From Bacteroidota bacterium (GTDB taxonomy: Bacteria; Bacteroidota; Bacteroidia; Bacteroidales; F082): a stretch of 64,000 nt of DNA. Location: assembly GCA_020444415.1 (NCBI GenBank), contig JAHLLA010000002.1:1-64000 (forward strand), given 5' to 3'. How positions within the stretch are numbered: position 1 is the stretch's first letter; each line of letters starts with the position of its first letter. Both the position numbers and the translations under genes were made by a program. Positions 25,450 through 35,061 of the stretch are shown one piece after another. The notes under the pieces are model-generated. The model was given only the letters and a program-made list of their open reading frames with translations, was not told the origin of the DNA and made no database searches.

Positions 25450-27537
25450 ATGTCGAGAAACCTTTATATCGCCGCATCGGAGGCTGAAGCCGGAAAATCT
25501 TTAATAGCGTTGGGAATGATGGATTACCTGTCGAGGCGCATAACGAAGATAGGTTTTTTCAGGCCAATTGTAAAGTCTGGCGAAATAATGGATAATCATG
25601 TGAGGCTGATCCGTGAAAGATTTAAACTGGAAGTTGCTTATAAAGATATGTACGGTCTTACCAGTGACGAACTGAATCAACTCATCCGCAATGGTGATAA
25701 TGACAGTATTCAGACTATCATCCTGAATAAATACAAGAAGCTGGAAAGTAAGTGCGATTTTGTACTGATCGAAGGAAGTGACTTTAAATCACACATCAGC
25801 AGCTTTGAATTTGATTTTAATATCCGGGTGGCCAATAATGTGGGGAGCCCCATCATTGCTGTTATTAGCGGAAAGCGTAAAAATGTGGCTGAAGTGCTGG
25901 ATTCGGTGCAGGTAATGAAAGAAATGCTTGCGCAGCAGAATGCCAGCCAGATTGGAACCATTGTGAACAGAGCCAACCAAAGAGATGTCACATCCATAAA
26001 AGCATTGCTGGATAAAAGCACTTCTGATGGCGATTTGAATTTTGTGATTCCTGAATTGGAGATGCTTCAAAAGTTATCTATCAGGCAAATAGCCGAGTCT
26101 TTAAAAGCGAAAGTGATATACGGTGATAGTGAACACATGAATTTTGTGGTAAATGATGTGAAGATTGCAGCCATGGGACTTGAAAACATATTGAAATATG
26201 TGAGTGAGGGAACCCTGGTGATCACACCTTCCGACCGGCTGGATATACTTTCAGCATTGGCGCTGACCTTAATTTCCGGTAATTATCCGAAAATATCAGG
26301 ATTGCTTCTTTCAGGCGATTTTGAACCCAATGATGAATTCATGCGTTTGATAAAAGGTCTGCAAAAACTTCCCATCAATATTCTGAAAGTCGATACGGAT
26401 ACCTACACTACGGCCATGAACATAGATCATATTGAGGCAAAATTGCTTCCTGAAAACGAACAGAGGATATCCATCGCTCTTGGCCATTTTGAGGAATATG
26501 TAAATGGTAAGCAACTGGCTGAGAAAGTAACTATCGAGAAATCGGAGGCTGTTACCCCGCTCATGTTTGAGTATGAATTATTTGAGCGTGCCCGAACAGT
26601 TCGTAAACATATTGTTCTGCCCGAAGGAACGGATGACAGGATACTAAAAGCCACGGATATTTTACTTCGCCGGAATGTAGTGGATATTACACTGCTTGGA
26701 AATGAAGAAGAAATTTTTAAAAAAGCATCCACACTGAGACTCAATATAAAGGCTGCAAATATTATCGACCCTTACGATAATGATCTTGCACGTGAATATG
26801 CATCGGAATATTATCGTTTAAGAAAACATAAAGGTATTACAAAGCAAACGGCTTTTGATCTGATGCACGATGTAAGTTATCTGGGCACCATGATGGTACA
26901 TAAAGGCCATGCCGACGGGATGGTTTCAGGAGCAGCACATACTACGCAGCATACCATTCGGCCTGCTTTCGAGTTTGTAAAAACCAAACCTGGGGTATCC
27001 ATTGTTTCCAGTTCATTTCTTATGTGCATGAAAGACCGGGTACTGGTGTATGCGGATTGTGCGGTTAATCCTAATCCAAATGCTGAAGAACTGGCTGATA
27101 TAGCGATCAGCTCTGCTGAAACGGCCGTGAAGTTTGGTATTGTGCCTCGAATTGCAATGCTTTCTTATTCAACAGGCGAATCGGGAAAAGGAACTGATGT
27201 TGTAAAAGTGCGGGAAGCAACGGAAATTGTTAAAAAGCGCAGGCCCGATCTGAAGATTGCCGGTCCTATCCAGTATGATGCAGCTATCGATCTGACAGTT
27301 GCACAACAGAAAATGCCCGGCAGTGATGTGGCCGGAAAAGCCACCATTTATATTTTCCCCGACCTGAATACGGGTAACAATACTTATAAAGCCGTGCAGC
27401 GCGCTGCGAATGTAGTAGCTATTGGCCCAGTACTGCAAGGTTTAAATAAGCCAGTTAACGACCTGAGCCGGGGCTGCCTGGTAAAAGATATCGTGAATAC
27501 GGTAGTAATCACTGCCATCCAGGCGCAGGGAGATTGA
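25450..27537 (+). CDS. pta: Phosphate acetyltransferase
   Basis: The 695-residue protein matches the long Pta of enterobacteria. It interconverts acetyl-CoA plus phosphate and acetyl phosphate plus CoA. The order is an N-terminal P-loop-like domain (YIAASEAEAGKSLIALG, about 6-22), a DRTGG domain (about 205-320) and the catalytic PTA/PTB domain from about 370 to the end, with LPEGTDDRILKATD, VSGAAHTTQHTIRPAF and GPVLQGLNKPVNDLSRGC. Acetate kinase (ackA), its usual neighbour, is absent from the window. The ATG at 25450 gives MSRNLYIAASEAEAGKS, the family start. Confidence 0.96.
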   Translation: MSRNLYIAASEAEAGKSLIALGMMDYLSRRITKIGFFRPIVKSGEIMDNHVRLIRERFKLEVAYKDMYGLTSDELNQLIRNGDNDSIQTIILNKYKKLESKCDFVLIEGSDFKSHISSFEFDFNIRVANNVGSPIIAVISGKRKNVAEVLDSVQVMKEMLAQQNASQIGTIVNRANQRDVTSIKALLDKSTSDGDLNFVIPELEMLQKLSIRQIAESLKAKVIYGDSEHMNFVVNDVKIAAMGLENILKYVSEGTLVITPSDRLDILSALALTLISGNYPKISGLLLSGDFEPNDEFMRLIKGLQKLPINILKVDTDTYTTAMNIDHIEAKLLPENEQRISIALGHFEEYVNGKQLAEKVTIEKSEAVTPLMFEYELFERARTVRKHIVLPEGTDDRILKATDILLRRNVVDITLLGNEEEIFKKASTLRLNIKAANIIDPYDNDLAREYASEYYRLRKHKGITKQTAFDLMHDVSYLGTMMVHKGHADGMVSGAAHTTQHTIRPAFEFVKTKPGVSIVSSSFLMCMKDRVLVYADCAVNPNPNAEELADIAISSAETAVKFGIVPRIAMLSYSTGESGKGTDVVKVREATEIVKKRRPDLKIAGPIQYDAAIDLTVAQQKMPGSDVAGKATIYIFPDLNTGNNTYKAVQRAANVVAIGPVLQGLNKPVNDLSRGCLVKDIVNTVVITAIQAQGD

Positions 27538-27559
27538 TTTTAAGGTTTCCCTGTAATAA

Positions 27560-28372
27560 TCATTCAAGCTGTTCAATTTTTGAATTTAACGGGTTTTTTA
27601 AACCGCTGTACTCAACAAGTTCCACTTGAATATTTCCCACAACTACAGCCGATTCAGCATATACGGGAATGTGATTCTTGTCATCTGTCACCCATATGGT
27701 CATAGGAAATTTCTTTGAAAAAACCTCTCCCGTTGCCATGCCGGGTTTGAGTCTTAAGCAGCTAAAAGCTCCCAGTTCTATATCTATAATTTCTTTTCCT
27801 TCATAAAGTAAGGAAGAAACATAAACCGAATCATCCAGAAAGAAAGTAAACGGAATGCGATCACCTACCTTAAATGTATCGGACTCAATCGTGCGGGTGT
27901 AATACAGGGCTGAAATAAAATCCTGGATGTAGGCAGATGCATCTACCGTATCTGTTCGGCTGATGACATAATTTTCCGTTTGGTAAAAACGGTATTCGTC
28001 ATTTTTTTTATACCCTCCTTCCCGCGTCTGGCGAATGAAATAATGCGGAGCCATAAATTCCTTGTCGATATAGGAATCAAACTTGTCGCGGACCTTAAAA
28101 AAAATATTGAACAATCCGACCGAATATCCCTTGGCGTCGATGTGATAAACTTCGCGGTTATTAATAGGTCCTTGTGAATTTTTCACCTCAACTTCCCCAT
28201 AGCCGGCCACCATATCCACAAGCCATGAATCATAAAATATACGCCATTTAAAACGTTCCCCTGCATCGAAAGCGTTATTATCTATTTGCCTGTATGCTTC
28301 CTGCCCGTGGGCTGAGAGAAACAGAAGGAAGAGGAAGACATGTATACTAAAAAGAAGTTGGGTTCTTTTCAA
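27560..28372 (-). CDS. DUF3108 family exported protein
   Basis: A 270-residue protein with a signal peptide (LLFSIHVFLFLLFLSAHGQ) and a DUF3108-type body: FDAGERFKWRIFYDSW, YSVGLFNIFFKVRDKFDSYI, then KPGMATGEVFSKKFPMTIWV and a final beta-rich tail. The family has about 230-270 residues; some members are called exported periplasmic proteins but no activity is set. The start is TTG 28372 by frame, since no in-frame ATG lies upstream in the intergenic DNA. It converges with pta (stop 27537) with only 22 bp between. Confidence 0.8.
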   Translation of the reverse strand: MKRTQLLFSIHVFLFLLFLSAHGQEAYRQIDNNAFDAGERFKWRIFYDSWLVDMVAGYGEVEVKNSQGPINNREVYHIDAKGYSVGLFNIFFKVRDKFDSYIDKEFMAPHYFIRQTREGGYKKNDEYRFYQTENYVISRTDTVDASAYIQDFISALYYTRTIESDTFKVGDRIPFTFFLDDSVYVSSLLYEGKEIIDIELGAFSCLRLKPGMATGEVFSKKFPMTIWVTDDKNHIPVYAESAVVVGNIQVELVEYSGLKNPLNSKIEQLE

Positions 28373-28627
28373 AGCATTTGAATTTAATGCGTATGTCTTC
28401 TAAAATCATGCCATTGACTCAAAGGTTGCATTTGTACTCGTGCGAAACGATTTGCTTCCATCGTAGAATTGGAAAATAGCCGGGTGAGAAATACATCGGA
28501 GAAATATGTAACATTTTGTATGCATTAGCGTAAGAGATGGTACAATTATGATATATACCGTAAGCAGGTAGAAAAAACAGGCAAGCAAGTACACTAATTA
28601 TGATCACCCTGACAGGTGAAACAAAGC

Positions 28628-28659
28628 AAGCGCAGATTTAACTATTTGCGCTTTCTTTT
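28628..28659 (+). terminator. Stem-loop with T-run
   Basis: AAGCGCA (28628-28634) pairs with TGCGCTT (28647-28653) around a 12-nt loop, followed on the plus strand by a T-rich run (TCTTTTTT). It lies 7 bp past the stop of mnmE, so it may also serve the minus strand, where the T-run is weaker. The 28373-28627 gap shows no gene I can support. Confidence 0.5.
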
Positions 28660-30069
28660 TTATTTTCCGATACAAAACTTAGAAAAAATCGAACCCAATA
28701 CTTCATCAGTTGTGATCTCACCGGTAATGGTGCCGAGGTGATGTAATGCCTGACGGATATCAATGGCCACCAGGTCGGTAGGGATGTTGTCAATGAATGC
28801 TTTTTCAACCATGATCAACGAATCCAGCGCATTTATTAATGCGTCATAATGCCTTGAATTACTAATAATTATATCACTGGATATAGATTTCGATTTAACC
28901 TTGTTCACAAGCGTTTCAGCCAGCAAATGGATGTTTTCTTTCCGCTTGGCAGACACAAAAACAGTCTCCAGTTCAAGCATCTCTTTCAAGTGTGCAGGTA
29001 TCTCATTCAACTGGTCAATTTTATTGGCCACCAAAATGAAATGCTTGTCCTCATCTTCAATATATTGTTTGAATTCCTTCAGCACTTCTTCCAGTTCATT
29101 TTTGCCGGCCTGACTAATATCACAGATGTAGAGAATAATAGTAGCCTGTTCCATTTTATCGTATGTCCGGCCAATACCCATATTCTCTACCATATCTTCG
29201 GATTGACGTAAGCCGGCCGTATCAATAAACCGAAATCGGTAACCATCCATAATAATGGTGTCTTCAATGGCATCTCGTGTGGTTCCCGGAATTTCCGAAA
29301 CAATGGCTTTTTCTTCATTCAATATCGCATTCAGTAATGTAGATTTTCCTGCGTTGGGTTTGCCAATAATGGCTACCGGAATACCTGTTTTTAACACATT
29401 TCCCACTTTGAAAGAAGCGATCAGATATGATAGTTCGCTTTTTAATTGGTTAAGCAGTTCGTGCAAGGCGGTCCTGTCGGCAAATTCTACATCCTCTTCG
29501 CTGAAATCGAGTTCCAACTCAATTAGCGCTGTAAATTGCAACAATTGATCCCTGAGTTCTTTTATTTTTTCAGAAAATCCACCACGCATCTGGTTCAACG
29601 CAAGCCGGTGTGCCGATTTCGACTGGGAGGCGATGAGGTCTGCTACTGCTTCGGCTTGTGAAAGGTCCAGTTTGCCATTTAGAAAAGCGCGCATGGTAAA
29701 CTCACCGGGATCAGCCAATCGGGCACCAGCTTCTAATAACAACTCAATAATCTTTTGTTGGATGAACTCAGAACCATGACAGGAAATTTCAACAGATTCC
29801 TCTCCAGTATAAGAATTAGGTGATTTGAAATAGGTCAATAAAACTTCGTCAATAATCTGCTGTTCCTTTTCAAACCTCCCAAAGTACATTTTGTGACTTT
29901 CGAATAGTTCAGAATCTGCTTTTTTAAACTTTGGATTGAAATATTTTTGAGCCATTGAAAGACTGTCAGTTCCTGAGAGTCTGATCACCGAAATAGCTCC
30001 GGTCCCTGGAGGTGTGGCAATGGCGCAAATGGTATCTGTTTTGTTAAAAGCGGATCGAGGGAGGTTCAT
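28660..30069 (-). CDS. mnmE: tRNA modification GTPase MnmE
   Basis: The 469-residue protein has the three-domain plan of MnmE (TrmE): a folate-binding-type N-terminal domain with DTICAIATPPGTGAISVIRLSG, a long helical domain, and an inserted G domain with GKPNAGKSTLLN (G1), DTAGLRQS (G3) and NKID (G4). It ends with the conserved CIGK, whose Cys is required for modification. With MnmG it forms 5-carboxymethylaminomethyl-uridine at wobble positions. mnmG is not in the window. The sucD gene is divergent upstream (104 bp). Confidence 0.98.
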   Translation of the reverse strand: MNLPRSAFNKTDTICAIATPPGTGAISVIRLSGTDSLSMAQKYFNPKFKKADSELFESHKMYFGRFEKEQQIIDEVLLTYFKSPNSYTGEESVEISCHGSEFIQQKIIELLLEAGARLADPGEFTMRAFLNGKLDLSQAEAVADLIASQSKSAHRLALNQMRGGFSEKIKELRDQLLQFTALIELELDFSEEDVEFADRTALHELLNQLKSELSYLIASFKVGNVLKTGIPVAIIGKPNAGKSTLLNAILNEEKAIVSEIPGTTRDAIEDTIIMDGYRFRFIDTAGLRQSEDMVENMGIGRTYDKMEQATIILYICDISQAGKNELEEVLKEFKQYIEDEDKHFILVANKIDQLNEIPAHLKEMLELETVFVSAKRKENIHLLAETLVNKVKSKSISSDIIISNSRHYDALINALDSLIMVEKAFIDNIPTDLVAIDIRQALHHLGTITGEITTDEVLGSIFSKFCIGK

Positions 30070-30133
30070 TTTAAATATCTTTTAAAGACAGAAACAAAAT
30101 TAGCATATATTTTTACAGAACATCAAAAGGTAG

Positions 30134-30141
30134 TATATTTG
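30134..30141 (+). promoter_or_regulatory. sucD promoter -7 element
   Basis: TATATTTG fits TAnnTTTG exactly and lies 32 bp before the sucD ATG. TTTT at 30110-30113, 20 bp upstream, may serve as -33 (one base off TTTG). Confidence 0.5.
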
Positions 30142-30173
30142 GAGCCACTTATTCAGCCACAAAAAGCATATCG

Positions 30174-31043
30174 ATGAGCGTATTAGTCAACAAAGATTCT
30201 AAAATAATTGTACAGGGATTTACCGGCAGTGAAGGTACATTTCATGCCACCCAGATGATCGATTACGGCACCAATGTAGTTGGCGGCGTTACGCCCGGAA
30301 AAGGTGGTCAGTCGCATCTTGGAAAACCGGTCTTTAACACGGTGAAAGATGCCGTGGATCAAACAGCAGCAAATGTATCAGTGATTTTTGTACCACCTGC
30401 ATTTGCCGCAGATGCCATCATGGAGGCTGCTGAAGCAGGAATAAAAGTAATTGTCTGCATCACGGAAGGTATTCCCACTGAGGACATGGTAAAAGTAAAA
30501 GAATATTTAAAGGGCAGAAACGCAAGGTTGGTTGGACCTAATTGTCCTGGTGTGATTACTCCGGGTGAGGCCAAAGTAGGTATCATGCCCGGGTTTATTC
30601 ATAGCAAAGGCAGGGTAGGCATTGTTTCGCGTTCAGGAACCCTCACCTACGAAGCGGTTGACCAACTTACCAAAGCAGGTCTGGGACAAACCACTGCCAT
30701 TGGTATTGGTGGCGATCCAATTATTGGAACCACTACCAAAGATGCGGTAGAATTGTTCATGAATGATCCGGAAACGGAAGGTATCGTAATGATAGGTGAA
30801 ATTGGTGGCAATATGGAAGCCGATGCAGCTTACTATATCAAAGCATATGGCAACAAACCGGTGGTTGGATTTATTGCGGGTGCCACAGCTCCTCCCGGAC
30901 GAACCATGGGCCATGCCGGAGCTATTATCGGTGGCAAAGCGGATACAGCTGATGCTAAAAAAGCCATTCTTAAAGATTGTGGTGTCCATGTAGTAGACTC
31001 CCCTGCTGATATAGGAAAAAAAATGGCCGAAGTACTGAAATAA
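30174..31043 (+). CDS. sucD: Succinyl-CoA ligase alpha subunit
   Basis: The 289-residue subunit makes succinyl-CoA/succinate interconversion with the beta subunit SucC in the TCA cycle. It shows the CoA-binding Rossmann start ([20 protein letters not shown]), [12 protein letters not shown], and the phosphohistidine region GHAGAIIGG, whose His is phosphorylated during catalysis. Length and motifs are normal. sucC is not adjacent, which is common in this phylum. A strong terminator at 31064-31091 ends the transcript before the Dabb gene. Confidence 0.98.
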   Translation: MSVLVNKDSKIIVQGFTGSEGTFHATQMIDYGTNVVGGVTPGKGGQSHLGKPVFNTVKDAVDQTAANVSVIFVPPAFAADAIMEAAEAGIKVIVCITEGIPTEDMVKVKEYLKGRNARLVGPNCPGVITPGEAKVGIMPGFIHSKGRVGIVSRSGTLTYEAVDQLTKAGLGQTTAIGIGGDPIIGTTTKDAVELFMNDPETEGIVMIGEIGGNMEADAAYYIKAYGNKPVVGFIAGATAPPGRTMGHAGAIIGGKADTADAKKAILKDCGVHVVDSPADIGKKMAEVLK

Positions 31044-31063
31044 AATTATAAAGAATTTGTATG

Positions 31064-31091
31064 AAGAGCCTGATAACTACAGGCTCTTTTA
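31064..31091 (+). terminator. Intrinsic terminator after sucD
   Basis: AGAGCCTG pairs perfectly with CAGGCTCT around a 7-nt loop, followed by TTTT. It lies 20 bp past the sucD stop. Confidence 0.8.
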
Positions 31092-31114
31092 GTTTAAAAT
31101 AATACCAGAGAATT

Positions 31115-31408
31115 ATGTTACGACATATTGTAATGATCCAGTTTAAAGATGGCAAAGCAAAAGATGTAGAAGCATCAAAGTTGAAAATGATGCTTGAGAA
31201 TTTAAAAAGCGAAATTCCTTCCCTGTTCACCATGGAAGTGGGGCTCAATATCAACACTAAACCATCCGCTTTCGATTTGGTGTTGACTGCGGACTTTGAA
31301 AATGAGATGGGACTAAATGCCTACCGCATCCATCCGGCCCACAAGGAAGTACTCGATTATTTAAAAAAGGTAGTAGAAAAAACAGCAGTTGTTGATTATA
31401 TTGTGTAA
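31115..31408 (+). CDS. Dabb family (stress-responsive alpha/beta barrel) protein
   Basis: A 97-residue protein of the dimeric alpha/beta-barrel (Dabb) family: MLRHIVMIQFKDG at the start, a central helix (SKLKMMLENLKSEIPSLFTM) and AYRIHPAHKEVLDYL followed by VVDYIV at the end. Members are small dimeric ferredoxin-fold proteins tied to stress or to aromatic-polyketide chemistry; the role here is open. It follows the sucD terminator and precedes a converging cdaA gene (stop 31423). Confidence 0.9.
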   Translation: MLRHIVMIQFKDGKAKDVEASKLKMMLENLKSEIPSLFTMEVGLNINTKPSAFDLVLTADFENEMGLNAYRIHPAHKEVLDYLKKVVEKTAVVDYIV

Positions 31409-31422
31409 TTATTAAGGAAAGG

Positions 31423-32220
31423 CTATTCTTTTTTCTCACTCACTTTCAGACCCATATCTGTATTCAAGCGCATTTGAAGTACAGAAGCATCAATATTAAA
31501 ATACATTTCACCATCTACACAATAAGAAATTTTACCGGTTTCTTCAGAAACCACAATGGCAATTGCATCTGAAATTTCCGTAATGCCAATAGCAGCTCTG
31601 TGCCGCAACCCGGCGCGTTTGGAAACCTTTTGCTTGGTGATGGGCAGGATTACGGCAGCAGCTTTAATCCGGTTGTTGGTAATAATGACAGCTCCATCGT
31701 GCAATGGACTATTTTTAAAAAATATATTTTCCAATAAGGAGGCTGAAACTTTTGAGTCGACAGCCTGGCCTGTAGCCAGTATTTGATAGAGTTCATTCTG
31801 CCTGGTCATTACAATCAGCGCACCCATTTTCTGATCAGCCATATGGCGACAAGCGGTAACGATCGCATCCAGATTGATCTCGTACTTTTCATGAAACATA
31901 GTATTCAGAAATGGCAAACTCTTACTGTATTTATTGATGATTCTGGGTCTGCCTAACGCAAGTAGAAATTGCCTGATCTCCGGTTGAAATATGATGATCA
32001 ATGCCACTAGTCCCACGCTGATAAAGGCTCCTAATATCTGGGATAGCAGTTCCATCTGCAAGGCATCAAATATCTTCCAGAACATGAACATACCTACAAG
32101 GCCGATAATAATACTAATAGCTACAGTACCTTTCAGCATCCGGTATAAGCCAAAAAGCAGCACCGCCACAAGAAAGACATCAATAAAATCGAGTAACCTG
32201 ATTTCGATGAAAAGAAGCAT
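31423..32220 (-). CDS. cdaA: Diadenylate cyclase CdaA (c-di-AMP synthase)
   Basis: A 265-residue membrane enzyme that makes cyclic di-AMP from two ATP. Three N-terminal helices (about 8-28, 34-52, 58-77) precede a DisA_N catalytic domain. The active-site motifs are LHDGAVI (DGA) and GLRHRAAIG (RHR). It has the layout of the CdaA/DacA class. A TTG at 32226 is in frame upstream, but ATG 32220 (MLLFIEIRLLDF) matches the family start. It sets osmolyte and K+ homeostasis in other bacteria; note that a potassium channel lies at 59.5 kb in this window, though no link is shown. Confidence 0.95.
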   Translation of the reverse strand: MLLFIEIRLLDFIDVFLVAVLLFGLYRMLKGTVAISIIIGLVGMFMFWKIFDALQMELLSQILGAFISVGLVALIIIFQPEIRQFLLALGRPRIINKYSKSLPFLNTMFHEKYEINLDAIVTACRHMADQKMGALIVMTRQNELYQILATGQAVDSKVSASLLENIFFKNSPLHDGAVIITNNRIKAAAVILPITKQKVSKRAGLRHRAAIGITEISDAIAIVVSEETGKISYCVDGEMYFNIDASVLQMRLNTDMGLKVSEKKE

Positions 32221-32316
32221 CAGCAATTGAATTTAACTCAAAAATAAGAAGTTCTTTTGATTGAGCGTGAATTAGCGGCCTATTTATTTTCTCATTTGCC
32301 GCAAACATCTTGTAGG

Positions 32317-33171
32317 TCAGAAGAGCAATATCAATCCCGGCAAAAGAAAACTTGCTTCACCAACATACCTGTATAGCTCATTTTTATCAAAAACATTTGA
32401 AAATGAAATAAGAACTATCAATACTATTCCCATCATCAGTTCAATAGCAAAAGCTATTCTGAAAAGCATGCTGTCTCCGATTATTAAAATACCTGAAATG
32501 CTAAAAGCAAAAACGAGTAACAGTAAAAAATAAACAAATCTACGACTGGCCTTTTTGCCAAATAATATGCTAAATGAAGTATGTTGGTCGATGGTGTCTT
32601 TATCAAATTCAAACCAGGAAATAAGGATGCCTTCTGACCATGCAAGCAAAACAAGGTTTGAGATGAGCATCCAAATCATATCGTTAGGGTTTTCGCCATG
32701 CCATACAAGTGGTGCCAGCCAAATACCGGCAATATAGATCACGGCAATAAAAAGCTCCTTTTGCAGCAACAAGGGTCTTTTTTTATTTGCAAAATAGATG
32801 GCTCCAAAGTAGAGCAATATACCAATGCCTATGAGCATGCCAAGAAAGAGGATGTCTCTTTCAAGCATTAAGAAACTTAGTACAATACACGTAGCTGCGG
32901 CAATAAACCAGATTGGCAATATAATTTGCCTATTATGATAATGAAACCTGTGCCTTTTAATAGTTGCGAGTGTTTTTCCCCGCCAGGCATCCAGCAAGTG
33001 ATCGGTAGAATACATTACCCAAACGGCCAGCGCAAGTATCAAAATCCACCAAAAATCCAATTCAACATCAAGCACTTTACAGGCAAAAATACCGGTCATA
33101 ATGCTGCCGGCTACCACATCAAGGCTTAGAATGTTGATCGTTTGAAAAATGATCTGGAATTTTTTTTTCAT
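32317..33171 (-). CDS. UbiA-like prenyltransferase-fold membrane protein
   Basis: A 284-residue protein with about eight helices. It resembles UbiA-type prenyltransferases: a first aspartate motif DHLLDAWRG and a second region DKDTIDQHTSFSILFGKKA, similar to the D..D..G..T..LG pattern of family members. The first motif is weaker than NDxxDxxxD, so the protein may be a divergent or non-catalytic member. A frame reaches 33258, but that part lies in the act operon terminator; ATG 33171 (MKKKFQIIF) with GGAGGG 13 bp upstream is the better start. No quinone gene flanks it. Confidence 0.7.
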   Translation of the reverse strand: MKKKFQIIFQTINILSLDVVAGSIMTGIFACKVLDVELDFWWILILALAVWVMYSTDHLLDAWRGKTLATIKRHRFHYHNRQIILPIWFIAAATCIVLSFLMLERDILFLGMLIGIGILLYFGAIYFANKKRPLLLQKELFIAVIYIAGIWLAPLVWHGENPNDMIWMLISNLVLLAWSEGILISWFEFDKDTIDQHTSFSILFGKKASRRFVYFLLLLVFAFSISGILIIGDSMLFRIAFAIELMMGIVLIVLISFSNVFDKNELYRYVGEASFLLPGLILLF

Positions 33172-33220
33172 TTTAACTATTCCCTCCGGATATGCTTCCG
33201 AAATTAGGCATTTTAGTGGT

Positions 33221-33254
33221 ATAAAAAAAGTCCTGTTAGTATTAACAGGACTTT
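33221..33254 (-). terminator. Intrinsic terminator of the act operon
   Basis: AAAGTCCTGTTA pairs with TAACAGGACTTT over 12 bp around a 4-nt loop, followed on the minus strand by ACTTTTTTTAT. It begins 20 bp past the actF stop at 33274. Confidence 0.9.
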
Positions 33255-33273
33255 CCATAGCATCGGAAACAAA

Positions 33274-34434
33274 TTAATGATGCTCTATGCTTTCTATCAG
33301 GTATGGATGGTTTTTTGCTACTAATGGAATTCTGGCCAGCGACCATGCGATGACCATTGCGAACAAAGCAAAATAACCAAGGAAAGTACCTACTTCAATA
33401 TATGTGATGTTGTGCGTATCCGCTGTATCAGGCATAATTGACATATAGAGTTCGATCCATTGTCCAGCCATTAAAACAACTGCTACAAAAAGTAATGCCC
33501 ACGCGTTTTTTGCCACCCTGTTCCACATCAGGAATAAAAATGGGAACGCCCAGTTTACAATTAACTCAAGGTAAAAATAGGTCTTGTATTCCTCCATGAT
33601 ACGTGGCACATAATACACCGTTTCTTCGGGAATATTGGCGTACCAGATAAGGATGTACTGTGATAACCATATATATCCCCAGATAATGCTCAATGCGAAA
33701 ATATACCTTGCGAAATCACCCATGTGGGTTTTTGTAAGGATGGTCAGGTAGCCTAATTTATTTAAAATAATAGCTATAGCTGTAATGACCACAATACCAT
33801 GATAAAATGCCATTACGAATTTTTTAACTGCATAAATGGTACTGTACCAGTGTGGGTCGAGTGACATAAGCCAATCAATGGAAAAAAGAGAAAATGTGAT
33901 GGCCAACACAAAAATATACACTTTGGAGGTGAATTCAATCTTGTTAAAGTTGGTCAGTCCACCAATTTTATCTTCTTCAAGCGACAGTTTTTTAATACGC
34001 TGCGTGAGGAATATCCACAGCGCAAAAAACAATACGTATCTAATTGTGAAGAAAGGGATGTTCAGGTAAGGCTCTTTGTGCAGTAAAATGGGATCGTGCA
34101 TTACGGCATCATGGTGGGTCCAGTGATACAGATCATGCAAGCCGAAGAACATGAAAGCCCACAATATGAATGAAACAATCAGGTAATTGCTCATGGCCTG
34201 CGGTATCCTCACGTAAGCTGCTGACCAGCCTGATTGTGTGATTGCCTGCATGGCCAGCCAAAACGTAGCACCAATGGTAACTGACATAAAATAGTAGTTG
34301 TTGAGCAGCAGGTTGGCCCATGTTCTTACATGATCGCCTGTTAACAAACCAGTGAGTACGGTAAACAGGCCGAAAGCAATAAGCACGAAACCTATTATCT
34401 TGAATCCTTCGCCGACCTTTAATTGTTTTTCCAT
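33274..34434 (-). CDS. actF: Alternative complex III subunit ActF
   Basis: A 386-residue integral membrane subunit with about ten helices, matching ActF of alternative complex III (quinol:cytochrome c oxidoreductase). It includes FWLAMQAITQSGWSAAYVR, LHDLYHWTH, IDWLMSLDPHWYSTI and ELIVNWAFPFLFLM. ActF is one of the two quinone-type integral subunits, related by fold to ActC/NrfD. It is the last gene of the operon, 29 bp after actE, and is followed by the terminator at 33221-33254. No cytochrome oxidase gene follows, although cox genes often do in Bacteroidota. Confidence 0.92.
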   Translation of the reverse strand: MEKQLKVGEGFKIIGFVLIAFGLFTVLTGLLTGDHVRTWANLLLNNYYFMSVTIGATFWLAMQAITQSGWSAAYVRIPQAMSNYLIVSFILWAFMFFGLHDLYHWTHHDAVMHDPILLHKEPYLNIPFFTIRYVLFFALWIFLTQRIKKLSLEEDKIGGLTNFNKIEFTSKVYIFVLAITFSLFSIDWLMSLDPHWYSTIYAVKKFVMAFYHGIVVITAIAIILNKLGYLTILTKTHMGDFARYIFALSIIWGYIWLSQYILIWYANIPEETVYYVPRIMEEYKTYFYLELIVNWAFPFLFLMWNRVAKNAWALLFVAVVLMAGQWIELYMSIMPDTADTHNITYIEVGTFLGYFALFAMVIAWSLARIPLVAKNHPYLIESIEHH

Positions 34435-34463
34435 CTTATGTTGATTTTATTATTTCAATTCAA

Positions 34464-35042
34464 TTAATTCGCCAAATCTCTTATATAACTAACAATACTC
34501 CACCTGTCCTCTGGCTGTATTTGGGCACCATGAGGCCCCATCAATCCTGAAATGGAACCATGTGTAATTACGTAGAATATTTCGCCATCAGGTTTGCTTT
34601 GCACATAAGGTTCTACAAGTGATGTAGGTTTCGCTGGAAATAGGCCACTTGTGTAAAGATTTCCATCACCTTTACCATTCTTCCCATGGCAATTGATGCA
34701 AAATATATCATAATGTGCTTTGCCATTGGTCAATACTTCAGTATTCACTTCAAGCGGATTGTTTACCTCCAAACCGGCTTTAGCCTGGTTGGCAGCTCTT
34801 TCGGCGATACTTGCACCAGGGTAGGGGAAGGGCATTTTACCTCTTGCAACTGCACCTTCCACAGGTAACTGGTTGGTAATGCTGTCTCTGAATACAGGAT
34901 TGGGGGTAAAAGCTTTATAAAACTTGGTATAATACATATCGTGTTTGCCCATATAATCGTAACCCGGATTATTCTTGCTCCTGTTGCATGCCAGAAACAT
35001 CAGCGGTATGAGCAATAATGAGATCAGACGAATAAATTTCAT
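34464..35042 (-). CDS. actE: Alternative complex III subunit ActE, monoheme lipo-cytochrome c
   Basis: A 192-residue lipoprotein (lipobox FLAC, Cys19) with one CINCH heme site (115-119) and a Met-containing C-terminal loop (GSISGLMGPHG) likely giving the sixth ligand. This is the ActE subunit, which takes electrons from ActA and passes them to a soluble carrier or oxidase. It lies 19 bp after actD and 29 bp before actF, in operon order. Confidence 0.93.
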   Translation of the reverse strand: MKFIRLISLLLIPLMFLACNRSKNNPGYDYMGKHDMYYTKFYKAFTPNPVFRDSITNQLPVEGAVARGKMPFPYPGASIAERAANQAKAGLEVNNPLEVNTEVLTNGKAHYDIFCINCHGKNGKGDGNLYTSGLFPAKPTSLVEPYVQSKPDGEIFYVITHGSISGLMGPHGAQIQPEDRWSIVSYIRDLAN

Positions 35043-35061
35043 GTTTCTTGATTTTAAAATG

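Noticed and set aside
28406-28607. Two overlapping 62-codon frames between the DUF3108 gene and mnmE
   Set aside because: No family match, no promoter or start context; they overlap each other in different frames and look like chance frames in A/T-rich spacer.
33172-33258. Longer UbiA-like frame beginning at 33258
   Set aside because: The extra codons fall in the act operon terminator; ATG 33171 with a GGAGGG upstream is better.
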